Origin: a virus
DNA length: 64,000 nucleotides
Virus record (IMG/VR): IMGVR_UViG_3300047095_000666
Location: 1-64,000 of that record
Direction: 5' to 3' (one strand)
In this document: in pieces, positions 56,993-64,000 of the stretch
How positions within the stretch are numbered: position 1 is the first letter of the stretch
Layout of the letters: the number at the start of each line of letters is the position of its first letter
Program-made: the position numbers and the translations under genes
Notes under the pieces: generated by a model
The model's database searches: none
Told to the model about the DNA's origin: nothing
Seen by the model: the letters and a program-made list of their open reading frames with translations, nothing else

Positions 56993-57811
56993 ATGAGTTC
57001 GTCTTTGAAGTCTGTCAATGAGATATCGAGAGAGGGGCTGATGCGAGGAGTCGTCGTCAGCAACGAAGACCCTAGCATGGAGGGACGAGTGGCTTTGAAC
57101 GTGCCGAAGCTCGTCACCAAGCATGACCCGAAGAAGGTGATGCCGATCAAGTCGAAGGAGAGCATCGACACCTCCAACTGCAGGAACGAGGAGATCAAGG
57201 ACGCAATCAGCGCCAGCGTCGAGACCTGCAACTACATCTGGTTCCGTCCGGTGTTCAACAACTGTTTCCTCGTTCCCTATGTCGGACAAGTCGTCTACTG
57301 CTTCCTTGAAGACGGGGACATCCGCAAGGCTTACTACCTGCCGCAGTCGGCCACCCTGAACGGGGAAGTGACGCCGATGGACCGTCTCAAGGCTACCGCC
57401 GACAAGTTCGACGCGGCCACGAAGCCGAAGATCCACGTCATCCAAGAATACCACGACGGGACAATCATCTACCACAACGAGAACGCGCCGAACAAGCGGC
57501 TTGCGATCACGTTCAAGAATAACCACTCGATTTCCATCAACGAGAACCCGGAAGAGAACAGCATCGAGCTGATCACCGAGAGTAAGCACAAGATCGTTCT
57601 CGACCAGCGAAACAAGCAGATTCTCATCAAGACTAGCGGTGGCCATACCATCCTCATGGACGACTTGGCACCGAAGATCCTGCTGAACACCACTGCGGGT
57701 CACAAGATCCTGATGGACGACCAACCGGGTCACATTACGGTCCAAGCTTCATCCGGTGGGGTGATCAAGATGGGCGGCGGATCTGGCGGCGGCACAGTAA
57801 ATATCAACTGA
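56993..57811 (+). CDS. Tail spike / baseplate hub protein, gp5- and gpV-like (272 aa)
   Basis: 272 residues. Residues ~15-95 form an OB-fold-like start (LMRGVVVSNEDPSMEGRVAL), as in gp5/gpV-type spikes. The second half is the regular beta-helix needle: HKIVLDQRNKQILIKTSGG, HTILMDDLAP, HKILMDDQPG and ITVQASSGGVIKM repeat every ~20 residues. The protein ends in a Gly-rich tip (GGGSGGGTVNIN). Trimers of such proteins puncture the outer membrane under a contractile tail. A lysozyme domain, as in T4 gp5, is absent. ATG 56993 follows CTTTAGGACACGAAA. Confidence 0.9.
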   Translation: MSSSLKSVNEISREGLMRGVVVSNEDPSMEGRVALNVPKLVTKHDPKKVMPIKSKESIDTSNCRNEEIKDAISASVETCNYIWFRPVFNNCFLVPYVGQVVYCFLEDGDIRKAYYLPQSATLNGEVTPMDRLKATADKFDAATKPKIHVIQEYHDGTIIYHNENAPNKRLAITFKNNHSISINENPEENSIELITESKHKIVLDQRNKQILIKTSGGHTILMDDLAPKILLNTTAGHKILMDDQPGHITVQASSGGVIKMGGGSGGGTVNIN

Positions 57812-57820
57812 AAAAAAAGA

Positions 57821-57848
57821 AGACCATAGACGCGAACGTCTATGGTCT
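57821..57848. terminator. Terminator between convergent spike gene and the gene at 57860
   Basis: AGACCATAGACG / CGTCTATGGTCT with a CGAA loop; eight A residues at left give the T-run for the minus transcript; the plus side continues CTTACTT. Confidence 0.88.
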
Positions 57849-57859
57849 CTTACTTGCGA

Positions 57860-58621
57860 TTAGGCCGCGAATTTTTCCTTCAGAGCAATCAGCTTGTCAG
57901 CCTGCACGGTCGGCTTGCCGAAGTATTCTTCCGGGAAGTTGACGTACTCAACCTTCTTGAAGGTCGAGAGGATGCCGCGCAGCAGGTCGCTTTCGAGGTT
58001 GCTGCAGAATTGCAGAACAACGTTCTTCGCTTGCAGACCCTCCAGCTCCTTCAGGAACACCCAGTACTTGAACATCGAGAGAGCCTTGCGGCGCTCGACG
58101 TGGGGGATGTCCGCTTTCGGGTCGGTGGCATGGATCACGAACTGCGGCAGGCGGATCTTCTCCTTTTCCGAGAAGACAGAGATCGAGACTGCGTTCTCGA
58201 CTTCCATCGTCGCATGCTTGGCGAAGACATGGATGGTGCCTTGGGCGAGATTGCTCTCGGAGTCCTCCAGCAGCGGCCAACGGGCTGCATCGAAGTTGTG
58301 GTGAACGACATTCATCTCTGGCAGGATCTTGCGGATCTGACCCAGCAGGTAGCTGCCGATCATGCCGCCGTTCTCGATGACGAAGTTCTTGGCGTCGGTG
58401 GCTGCAAGCAGGGACTCGATGCGGATCACAGACTCGTACCATTTGAGGGCACGCTGGATCTGGATCGCAGTGAGTTTGTTTTCACCTTCCTTGGGCGGAA
58501 GGGTAGAAGCAACGAATGCCGGGAGTACGACATTTTCCTTCTTCTTCGGCGCACTGATTACCGCTTGTGCAGCTTCGATGTTTGCGTTGGCGGCGGCTTT
58601 GAAGGTGGCAACAATCTTCAT
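57860..58621 (-). CDS. Hypothetical protein (253 aa)
   Basis: 253 residues, ATG 58621 preceded by AAAGGAAGAACATC. Ala/Lys-rich N-terminus (AAANANIEAAQAVISAPKKK), then a mixed alpha/beta body with regularly spaced VH/HH residues (NVVHHNFDAARW). No domain recognised. Single-gene minus-strand transcript with its own AT-rich box. Confidence 0.8.
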   Translation of the reverse strand: MKIVATFKAAANANIEAAQAVISAPKKKENVVLPAFVASTLPPKEGENKLTAIQIQRALKWYESVIRIESLLAATDAKNFVIENGGMIGSYLLGQIRKILPEMNVVHHNFDAARWPLLEDSESNLAQGTIHVFAKHATMEVENAVSISVFSEKEKIRLPQFVIHATDPKADIPHVERRKALSMFKYWVFLKELEGLQAKNVVLQFCSNLESDLLRGILSTFKKVEYVNFPEEYFGKPTVQADKLIALKEKFAA

Positions 58622-58689
58622 GATGTTCTTCCTTTTCTTAAGGCTAGGTTTCTGAGGTTACGACCCCTCTAGCTAATTCTAGCAGGGAT

Positions 58690-58703
58690 CAATTAAAGAA
58701 TAT
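58690..58703 (-). promoter_or_regulatory. AT-rich promoter box before the gene at 58621
   Basis: Minus-strand GATATATTCTTTAAT, 70-80 bases upstream of ATG 58621. It matches the right arm of the hairpin at 1088-1125 (GATATATTCTT) exactly over eleven bases. Confidence 0.55.
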
Positions 58704-58789
58704 ATCAGCAAATATCTCGTTGCAACGGTACCTGCCATGGAGGATACCTCCATAACTGGTATATAGCTGATCAATTATTTGTTACTGTC

Positions 58790-59524
58790 ATGGCAAAGAA
58801 AAGCAAAACCAAACCAGAGACGATCGACATGGAGACGAGCGAAGCCGCTCCTCCTTGGGAGGACGGTTCCGAACAACCTCCAAGCTCCGTCGAGCTCGAA
58901 GTAGAGAATATCGAAGCGCCCGATGACAATCTAGAGATCATCGGCAAGAACCAAGAGTACTCTCTCACGATGTACCTGGACCCGAACACGGATCCCAAGG
59001 TATTCATCCGATTCATCAAGAAAGTAGAGCGACTGGTCAGGGGAAATCCGGACTACAAAGACTACATCGAGAATCTGAGAGACGAGGAAGGGCTAGACAC
59101 ATGTGCGTACTTTGGGAAGGTGGACGTCAACAAGGCTGAGATTCACCTGCACCATTGCATCAGCAACCTCTACACGATCTGCATCACCGTGTGCAGCCGC
59201 CTGATGGCGGAGGGGAAGCGGGTGTCGTCCTTCATTCTGGCCGACGAGGTCGTCAAGCTCCATCTGAGCAACAAAATCGGTCTGGTGCCGCTCACGGCTA
59301 CCATGCACGAGCTTGCTCACGCCGGAAAGATCAAGATCCCGAGATCCGTCGTCTTCGGAGACTACGAGGCTTACTACGAGCAGCACAAGGAGTACATGGA
59401 CGAGTACGAGCTAAAGCTCTACGAGGATCTGAAGACCTTCGAGCACATCCAGCGCAACGACTTACCGCTACTCACCAACCAGACTGCGACTCCCAAGAAG
59501 GAGATCGAGGAGGAAGAGGAATGA
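58790..59524 (+). CDS. Phage protein of a two-copy family with a TMH.(L/M)AH motif, copy 1 (244 aa)
   Basis: 244 residues. N-terminal ~50 residues acidic and disordered-looking. Residues ~110-200 share a core with the product at 59814: (EIH)HH.....LYTI / LYDIT, then (A)DEVVKLHL / ANEVMNLHY, GLVPLTATMHELAHAGKI / GLVPLTLTMHQMAHTGNI, VFGDYE / VFGDYK. The repeated His positions suggest a metal-binding fold, but no known enzyme family is recognised. No strong ribosome site precedes ATG 58790. ATGA overlap with the following gene. Confidence 0.82.
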   Translation: MAKKSKTKPETIDMETSEAAPPWEDGSEQPPSSVELEVENIEAPDDNLEIIGKNQEYSLTMYLDPNTDPKVFIRFIKKVERLVRGNPDYKDYIENLRDEEGLDTCAYFGKVDVNKAEIHLHHCISNLYTICITVCSRLMAEGKRVSSFILADEVVKLHLSNKIGLVPLTATMHELAHAGKIKIPRSVVFGDYEAYYEQHKEYMDEYELKLYEDLKTFEHIQRNDLPLLTNQTATPKKEIEEEEE

Positions 59525-59817
59525 AATCCGTACAAGATTACATGCTGCACTTTCTCGACGAGAAGGCATCCGAGTTCAAGACCCTCAAGAAGTACCAAAA
59601 GCCCCTCACCGACGAGGAGCACAAGAAGGTCATGGACGCCGAGGCCGTGTGGCACAATGGCATAGGCGGGAAGACCGTCCCTGCGGTGTGGAAGTCGGTT
59701 CACCCGGAATCCGGGAAGGCGACCTACGTCTGTAACACCCACCGTGCCTACAACACCGCTCCGACGGTCGAGGGTGCGATCGGTCGTTTCCACAAGTTCA
59801 TCAAGGGGACGGCATGA
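59521..59817 (+). CDS. Small basic protein between the paralogues (98 aa)
   Basis: ATG 59521 lies in an ATGA overlap; the frame upstream is a shadow. 98 residues, basic, with a compact Trp/His/Gly centre (AVWHNGIGGKTVPAVWKSVHPESGK) and ending GRFHKFIKGTA. The stop overlaps the next ATG. It may bind nucleic acid, but no family is recognised. Confidence 0.8.
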   Translation: MKSVQDYMLHFLDEKASEFKTLKKYQKPLTDEEHKKVMDAEAVWHNGIGGKTVPAVWKSVHPESGKATYVCNTHRAYNTAPTVEGAIGRFHKFIKGTA

Positions 59818-60509
59818 GATCGTTAGGAAGCAAGCAGAAAGAAGAGAAGCTGCCGAAGAGCAGAGAGACCAATGCGTACTCGCTCTACGGCAAACCGGCC
59901 TTCTACGCAATCTTCAACCTCGAAGAGAACGAGAAGAACAAGACGAAGTTCATCCAGACGGTCGAGGGGATGGTCAGGACGTCTCACGAGTACAGGAACT
60001 TCCTCAACTACCTGAAGCAGGAGGCGCAGCTGACCTACTGTTCCATCCTGAACGGGCTGAAGGACGAGGATCTGAAGGACATCTCGCTGGAGATCCATCA
60101 CTACCCGTACACTCTGTACGACATCACGGAAGCGGTCATCAACCGCCACCTGATGAACCAGTTAGACTTCACCCGGCTGAGCATCGCCAATGAGGTCATG
60201 AATCTTCACTACATGCTCCAAGTTGGACTCGTGCCGCTGACGCTGACGATGCACCAAATGGCCCACACCGGGAACATCCTCATCGACATGGAGCACGTCT
60301 TCGGAGACTACAAGCAGTTCTCCAAGGACTACGATCTGTATCTGTCCGAGGACGCCAAAGGCCGGTACATGCACTACTTCACGAGGAACAAGAACAAGGA
60401 ACTCATCAAACAATACAACATGGACAAGCTGACGATCAACCCGAAGCTGTTCCAGCTCGAAGACAGGACAGAAGAGGAGCCGAACGATGAGCTTGAAGAA
60501 GATTTTTGA
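59814..60509 (+). CDS. Phage protein of a two-copy family with a TMH.MAH motif, copy 2 (231 aa)
   Basis: 231 residues, ATG in ATGA overlap. Shares with the gene at 58790 the HHYPYTLYDIT, SIANEVMNLHY, GLVPLTLTMHQMAHTG and VFGDYK block; the order and spacing are the same, the flanks differ. Acidic tail (EEEPNDELEEDF). A duplicated phage gene pair, probably subunits of one complex. Function unknown. Confidence 0.82.
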   Translation: MRSLGSKQKEEKLPKSRETNAYSLYGKPAFYAIFNLEENEKNKTKFIQTVEGMVRTSHEYRNFLNYLKQEAQLTYCSILNGLKDEDLKDISLEIHHYPYTLYDITEAVINRHLMNQLDFTRLSIANEVMNLHYMLQVGLVPLTLTMHQMAHTGNILIDMEHVFGDYKQFSKDYDLYLSEDAKGRYMHYFTRNKNKELIKQYNMDKLTINPKLFQLEDRTEEEPNDELEEDF

Positions 60510-60852
60510 CGCCATTTTCTCTGTGTTCCGGAGAAAGCCAGCACCCCCGCCGTCGCTGATTGCAGTGAACTTCGAAAAGGACATGGAATGTCTGTTTTCG
60601 ATCATTTCCACCTACATCGAGAACGAGCGGTTTAAGATCACCATCTCGCAGAAAAAGGTGCTGTCCGACAGCGACCTTCTGGAGGTGTGCAACTCGGTGA
60701 CTGCCAAGACCGTGACCGTGATCTCCGACGACTACAAGCGAGTCCTCGCCAAGTACTTCCGTGAGGAAGAAATGATCGAGTTCATATCGGAGATCGTTGT
60801 CCGCAACGTCGTCCAGCTCGGCCTTGAGATCAACAGGAAGACTCTTTCCTAA
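60487..60852 (+). CDS. Hypothetical protein (121 aa)
   Basis: 121 residues, overlapping the previous gene by 23 bases with AGAAGAGGAGCCGAACG as ribosome site. Basic, Pro-containing N-terminal segment (RRKPAPPPS) after a short amphipathic helix, then a helical domain (DYKRVLAKYFREEEMIEFI, RNVVQLGLEINRKTL). Last gene of the operon before a terminator. No family recognised. Confidence 0.82.
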   Translation: MSLKKIFDAIFSVFRRKPAPPPSLIAVNFEKDMECLFSIISTYIENERFKITISQKKVLSDSDLLEVCNSVTAKTVTVISDDYKRVLAKYFREEEMIEFISEIVVRNVVQLGLEINRKTLS

Positions 60853-60856
60853 AAAA

Positions 60857-60888
60857 AAGAACCCATACCCGCAAAGGTATGGGTTCTT
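60857..60888. terminator. Bidirectional terminator between convergent genes
   Basis: AAGAACCCATACC / GGTATGGGTTCTT, a 13-bp perfect stem with a 6-base loop; an A-run on the left gives the T-tail for the minus transcript, while the plus side has TTTC. Confidence 0.9.
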
Positions 60889-60893
60889 TCATG

Positions 60894-61388
60894 TCACTTG
60901 ATGAGCTCTATGCTAATCAGTTCTTCGGTGACAGGGTCAAAGGTGAATTTGACGTTCGGCTTACCGGCTCCCCCGAAATTGATGGAGTGACCGTTCTTGT
61001 AGTTGACCTCAGAAAGCTGAATGCATCTGTTCAACACAATGTCCGGTGTCTTCGGAGGTTTGAAGTAGTTAACCATCCGACCACCGGCAGTGTCGGTGAG
61101 CACCTTCAGGTCGCCACGCCAGAAACGCATGGACTTCTCTTTCTGGAGGAGTTCGTGGAGCTCGTTCGGGATCCGAACTCCGATCGGTTTGTCACGCAGA
61201 GGGCGACTGTACTCGTCCGGAACCTCGCCTTTCGGCTGACGATCCCAATACTCCTTGACATACTTCGTGCATTCCTCTTCAGAGACGTGGATCGAGGTGC
61301 CGTCAGGTCGAGATCCCCAGCCTCTTTCCGACTCTTCCCAATCCAAGAGGTACGCGATGTGAACTTTGTCGTCAAAAGTGATGCTCAT
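60894..61388 (-). CDS. Hypothetical protein (164 aa)
   Basis: 164 residues, ATG 61388 after GGAGAAATC. Basic middle (EYSRPLRDKPIGVRIPNELHE) and a beta-rich C-terminal part (INFGGAGKPNVKFTF). Lies 13 bases downstream of the 256-residue gene and is probably co-transcribed with it. No family recognised. Confidence 0.8.
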   Translation of the reverse strand: MSITFDDKVHIAYLLDWEESERGWGSRPDGTSIHVSEEECTKYVKEYWDRQPKGEVPDEYSRPLRDKPIGVRIPNELHELLQKEKSMRFWRGDLKVLTDTAGGRMVNYFKPPKTPDIVLNRCIQLSEVNYKNGHSINFGGAGKPNVKFTFDPVTEELISIELIK

Positions 61389-61401
61389 GATTTCTCCTTT
61401 A

Positions 61402-62172
61402 TCAAAGCATGATCTTCATCATCGGCATGATGATGTGTTGGTAGTTGCTCTCGATGTGCAGCTCGTCGATCATGTCGTCGTTTACCACATCGAGATAAAC
61501 ATGGTGGCCCATCATTTCCTTCTGAAGCTTATAGGAATTGACAGCGTTGAGCTCTCGGTAGTACGTGTGAGACAGCTCCCTAGTCACGTACGCTTGTCTC
61601 AGATCCCGGAGGTACTCGAAGATGAAGCGTTTCGGCTTGTACTCGCCGAACTCCATCAACTTTCTTATCTCCTCGATCAGGGTGTCCCGAATGTCGATCT
61701 CCGAGTCGAGACCCTTGAACCAGAATCTTCCGGTCTTCGAGTTCAGGAAGAATTCCTTCTTCTCAAGGAGCATGTACGACGTGGCCTCTTCTCGCAGAGT
61801 GAACTCGACGTGTTCGCCGAACCTCGTCTGCTCGATCGGGCTGTTGTAGAGGGTGATCGAGTCCTTCTTCACGCTCAGAACCTTGTCGTCCTCGACTAGA
61901 TTCTCTTCCCGGAACATCGTCACGTACTTCCGGAAACCCTCGAAGAGCTCCTTGGTGAACTCTTTGTGCTCTCCTGCGTACTTGCCGATCTCGATGTGTC
62001 GGCGCTTCTTGTCCAGGGTCTTTAGATATCTTAAGAATTTCGTCGGCAGCAGGCCCTCGTTACGAGAGATCGAGTACCCGCCTTCAACGATATCGTACTC
62101 GCAGATCCTTTTGTTCCGCAGGTACAAAACGTCCTCGTTGAGGTACGTCAGATCGCCTAGTTTCTTTGCCAT
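61402..62172 (-). CDS. Hypothetical protein (256 aa)
   Basis: 256 residues, ATG 62172. Basic and helical, with long Arg/Lys-Glu alternation (KTLDKKRRHIEIGKYAGEHK) and a C-terminal segment rich in His, Met and Tyr (KEMMGHHVYLDVV, HIIMPMMKIML). Situated divergently from the RNA polymerase gene. It might be a nucleic-acid or polymerase-associated factor, but no domain supports this. Confidence 0.8.
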   Translation of the reverse strand: MAKKLGDLTYLNEDVLYLRNKRICEYDIVEGGYSISRNEGLLPTKFLRYLKTLDKKRRHIEIGKYAGEHKEFTKELFEGFRKYVTMFREENLVEDDKVLSVKKDSITLYNSPIEQTRFGEHVEFTLREEATSYMLLEKKEFFLNSKTGRFWFKGLDSEIDIRDTLIEEIRKLMEFGEYKPKRFIFEYLRDLRQAYVTRELSHTYYRELNAVNSYKLQKEMMGHHVYLDVVNDDMIDELHIESNYQHIIMPMMKIML

Positions 62173-62335
62173 CGTCGCTTTCGCCGATATATGATTTTCG
62201 TGTTATAATACGCTGTATCGCGTACTATCATCAGGTTCATGATATATGCTTCATCGAACCGTCGAAACGCCGATACAGAGAATGGGGTAACAGCATGTTA
62301 TACGCGGCTCTTTTGAACGACAAGAAAGGAAAGAA
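62173..62335. promoter_or_regulatory. Divergent promoter region between the 256-aa gene and the polymerase gene
   Basis: Contains several AT-rich elements: CCGATATATGATTTT and GTTATAATACG around 62191-62212, and CATGATATATGCTT around 62236-62249. Minus-strand reading gives TCATATATCGG. Unlike other leaders in the window this one includes TATAAT, the consensus -10 of the host housekeeping sigma factor, so the polymerase gene might be driven by host RNA polymerase. No matching -35 was found. Confidence 0.45.
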
Positions 62336-63694
62336 ATGCTGAAAGTCAGACCACGCGACATCCAGAGTGACTTCAACGAGAAGGCGCTCGTGACCAGTCA
62401 CGAAGCCATCGACAACGACTCTCGCTTCACGCAGAACGGCGTGTTCTCCGAGAAGATCTTCGGTTCCCTCTCCAACGGGATCGACTACGCCTGCGACTGC
62501 GGGAAGTACCAAGGCGCGTTCAACCTCGGCTACAAGTGCGAGTGCTGCGGCTCGAAGGTGGTGTTCAAGGGTCTGCAGCTGGCCAAGGAGGGCTGGATCG
62601 ACCTCCGCCACACCATCATCCATCCTGTGTTTTACCGCTATCTGAAGAAGATCATCGGCGGCACGACGCTTCAGGAGATCCTCAACTACCGGGTCAAGAT
62701 CCACGTCAACGGCACCCCGATCGAGCCTCCGATGGAAGCTCCGTTCAAGGGAATCGGCATGGTCCGGTTCATCGAGAACATGGACGACGTCGTGGACTTC
62801 TTCATCAATCGCAAGAAGGACACGGCAAAGTCGAAGAAGAAGGACTGGCAGTTCTTCCTCGCCAACGCCGACATTGCTTTCATCGACAAGTTCCCGATCA
62901 TCAACAGCCGTCTGCGCCCCGGCAGCGTGATCAACGGCGAGTTCCAGTTCGACGAGATCAACAACCTGTACAACGCGCTGATCCGCAACTCGAACACTCT
63001 GGAGAGCATGACGGAGATCGAGGCCACGGACGCCAACAACCTGCCTCTGATCTACAAGAACCAGATGCTGGCAAACGAGGTCTTCGACACCATCCTCGAA
63101 ACACTATCCAACAAGGAAGGCTTCATCCGGAACAGCCTGATCGGCTCCCGCCTGAACCTCTCTGCGCGGAACGTGATCACGCCGCTCTCCGGCAAGTACA
63201 GCATGGACGACTGCGTCATGCCCTACAAGACGGCGATCGAGCTGATGAAACCGCTGATCATCCGCAAGCTCTGCAAGATCAAGCGGATCACGGTCCATCA
63301 GGCGCTCAAGGTCTGGTTCGACGCCACGCTGAAGTACAACAAGCTCGTCCACACGATCATGCGGGACATCGCCAAGAACGAGAACGTCAAGGTGCTCCTG
63401 AACCGCAACCCGACGATCAACGTCGGATCGATCCTCCTCCTGAACATCGCCGATGTGAAGGAAGACGTCACGGACGTAACGTTCTCCATCTCCAACTTGG
63501 TGCTGCCTTGCCTCGCAGCTGACTACGACGGCGACGTTCTCAACATCGTCCTTATCGTCTCGAAGCGGTTCGTGGACATGTTCGAGCCCTTCCAGCCCAG
63601 CAATCTCGTCATCGATTGCGACAGCGGGGAGTTCAACTCTTCCTTCACGCCGTTCAAGGACATCCAAGTCGGCATTCAGTCTCTGCTGAACTGA
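62336..63694 (+). CDS. RNA polymerase beta-prime subunit, N-terminal half, phage type (452 aa)
   Basis: 452 residues against ~1400 for bacterial beta-prime. Landmarks in order: clamp start with FSEKIFGS; zinc site YACDCGKYQG / KCECCG (Cys53, Cys55, Cys68, Cys71); IIHPVFYRYL; SLIGSRLNLSARNVITPL (matching GKR.(N/D)FS(A/G)R.VI.P); NRNPTINVGS (matching NR(A/P)P(T)LH); and ADYDGDVLN with catalytic Asp396, Asp398, Asp400. The product stops ~50 residues after the catalytic loop, so the rest of beta-prime must be a separate gene, as in phiKZ-like split polymerases. Start ATG 62336 after GAAAGGAAAGAA. Confidence 0.93.
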   Translation: MLKVRPRDIQSDFNEKALVTSHEAIDNDSRFTQNGVFSEKIFGSLSNGIDYACDCGKYQGAFNLGYKCECCGSKVVFKGLQLAKEGWIDLRHTIIHPVFYRYLKKIIGGTTLQEILNYRVKIHVNGTPIEPPMEAPFKGIGMVRFIENMDDVVDFFINRKKDTAKSKKKDWQFFLANADIAFIDKFPIINSRLRPGSVINGEFQFDEINNLYNALIRNSNTLESMTEIEATDANNLPLIYKNQMLANEVFDTILETLSNKEGFIRNSLIGSRLNLSARNVITPLSGKYSMDDCVMPYKTAIELMKPLIIRKLCKIKRITVHQALKVWFDATLKYNKLVHTIMRDIAKNENVKVLLNRNPTINVGSILLLNIADVKEDVTDVTFSISNLVLPCLAADYDGDVLNIVLIVSKRFVDMFEPFQPSNLVIDCDSGEFNSSFTPFKDIQVGIQSLLN

Positions 63695-63704
63695 GACGCA
63701 AAGA

Positions 63705-63741
63705 CCGCTATGGGAATTGATCCCATAGCGGCTTTTTTTTT
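63705..63741 (+). terminator. Rho-independent terminator after the polymerase gene
   Basis: CCGCTATGGGA / TCCCATAGCGG with a 5-base loop and a nine-T run on the plus strand. Lies ten bases after the stop and directly before the end of the converging peptidase gene. Confidence 0.92.
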
Positions 63742-64000
63742 CACTTCCCGATGAAGTTTCTGAGCGATCCACGGAACTCGTACTTCAAGAATCGGTTGCG
63801 CTTGTAGTCGTCGGGAGAGGGGATGAACCCTCTCTTGAAGAGATTTACGTTTGCGAAACTGAAGATCTCGGAGACGAACGTACTGCAGATGTACTCTTTT
63901 TCAGAGTCCTCGTCGTTCGAGAAGACTTTCGTGTTGAAGAGACGGTTCATCGTCACTCGCAAGAGCGTGAGCTTCGAGTAAACGAAAGAGCTCTTGTGCT
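63741..64000 (-). CDS. Papain-fold (NlpC/P60-like) hydrolase, truncated by the window edge
   Basis: The minus-strand frame is open from the right edge to the stop at 63741; the internal TTG/GTG/ATG codons near 63962-63950 have no ribosome site, so the gene begins outside. About 86 residues visible. The YICSTFVSEIF segment, with a Cys before (S/E)-FV, followed by GFIPSPDDY, matches the C-terminal half of YiiX-like permuted NlpC/P60 proteins and parallels FCSEAVAYAL...SPNSLY in the gene at 17885. The catalytic His region would lie outside the window. Confidence 0.65.
   Translation of the reverse strand, partial: HKSSFVYSKLTLLRVTMNRLFNTKVFSNDEDSEKEYICSTFVSEIFSFANVNLFKRGFIPSPDDYKRNRFLKYEFRGSLRNFIGK

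Noticed and set aside
63298-63495. A short minus-strand frame opposite the polymerase gene
   Set aside because: Antisense of the conserved NRNPT to catalytic-loop region; no start signal.

Overview
The window reads as part of the genome of a large (jumbo-type) tailed phage with a contractile-tail (myovirus) style spike, infecting a Gram-negative bacterium. Reasons: almost no non-coding DNA; short operons with ATGA/GTGA/TAATG overlaps and strong GAAAGGA-type ribosome sites; many genes without recognisable relatives; large repeat-rich tail-fibre genes; a gp5-like spike protein; a phage-style split RNA polymerase beta-prime subunit with its DxDGD catalytic loop; and phage-borne replication genes (NAD-dependent DNA ligase, both subunits of a type IIA topoisomerase, a Dda/RecD-like helicase). 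The sequence is GC-rich overall, with conspicuously AT-rich islands (6656-7042, 8528-9691, and the homing-endonuclease-like gene at 34651-35604). No tRNA, IS element, integrase or CRISPR array was seen.

Layout. 1-15.9 kb, plus strand: about 27 mostly unrecognised small genes. They include a DnaJ-type zinc-finger protein, two related ~400-residue proteins, a macro-domain protein and an acyl-carrier-protein fusion. 15.9-19.9 kb, mostly minus: a CheW-like protein, a secreted staphylococcal-type nuclease, a plus-strand virion-type protein, a YiiX-like papain-fold peptidase and a secreted lytic transglycosylase. 19.9-22.8 kb, minus: ligase plus a Mesh1/SpoT-like (p)ppGpp hydrolase. 23-27.8 kb, minus: a ter-type module (TerD-like x2, TelA-like, TerC-like and three associated unknowns). 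27.9-36.7 kb, mostly minus: a 10-repeat protein, the topoisomerase A subunit, a newly noticed 36-residue ORF, a plus-strand Nudix hydrolase, a DUF2325-like protein, the topoisomerase B subunit with a homing-endonuclease-like gene inserted at its ribosome site, and three small genes, two of them tandem paralogues. 36.8-41 kb, minus: a MoxR-type AAA+ ATPase / unknown / metallopeptidase-VWA / helical protein operon. 41.1-54.3 kb, plus: fibre and adsorption genes, followed by small membrane proteins and a HExxH metalloprotease-like protein that may form part of a lysis or envelope cassette. 54.3-58.6 kb: helicase operon (minus), spike (plus) and one unknown (minus). 58.8-64 kb: two paralogues flanking a small gene, further unknowns, RNA polymerase beta-prime N-terminal half (plus), and a truncated papain-like peptidase at the edge (minus).

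How the parts fit. An AT-rich box close to RATATATWAT precedes most non-structural operons in this window. It is absent before the fibre genes, several of which share a CTAGAG-containing leader instead. Together with the phage-encoded polymerase subunit this suggests temporal classes of promoters read by different polymerases. The ter module, MoxR-VWA pair, (p)ppGpp hydrolase, macro-domain protein, Nudix enzyme and CheW-like protein look like a toolkit for controlling host stress and signalling, or for answering nucleotide-based defences. That role is inference. Operon boundaries are marked by strong inverted repeats, several placed so that one hairpin serves two converging operons.
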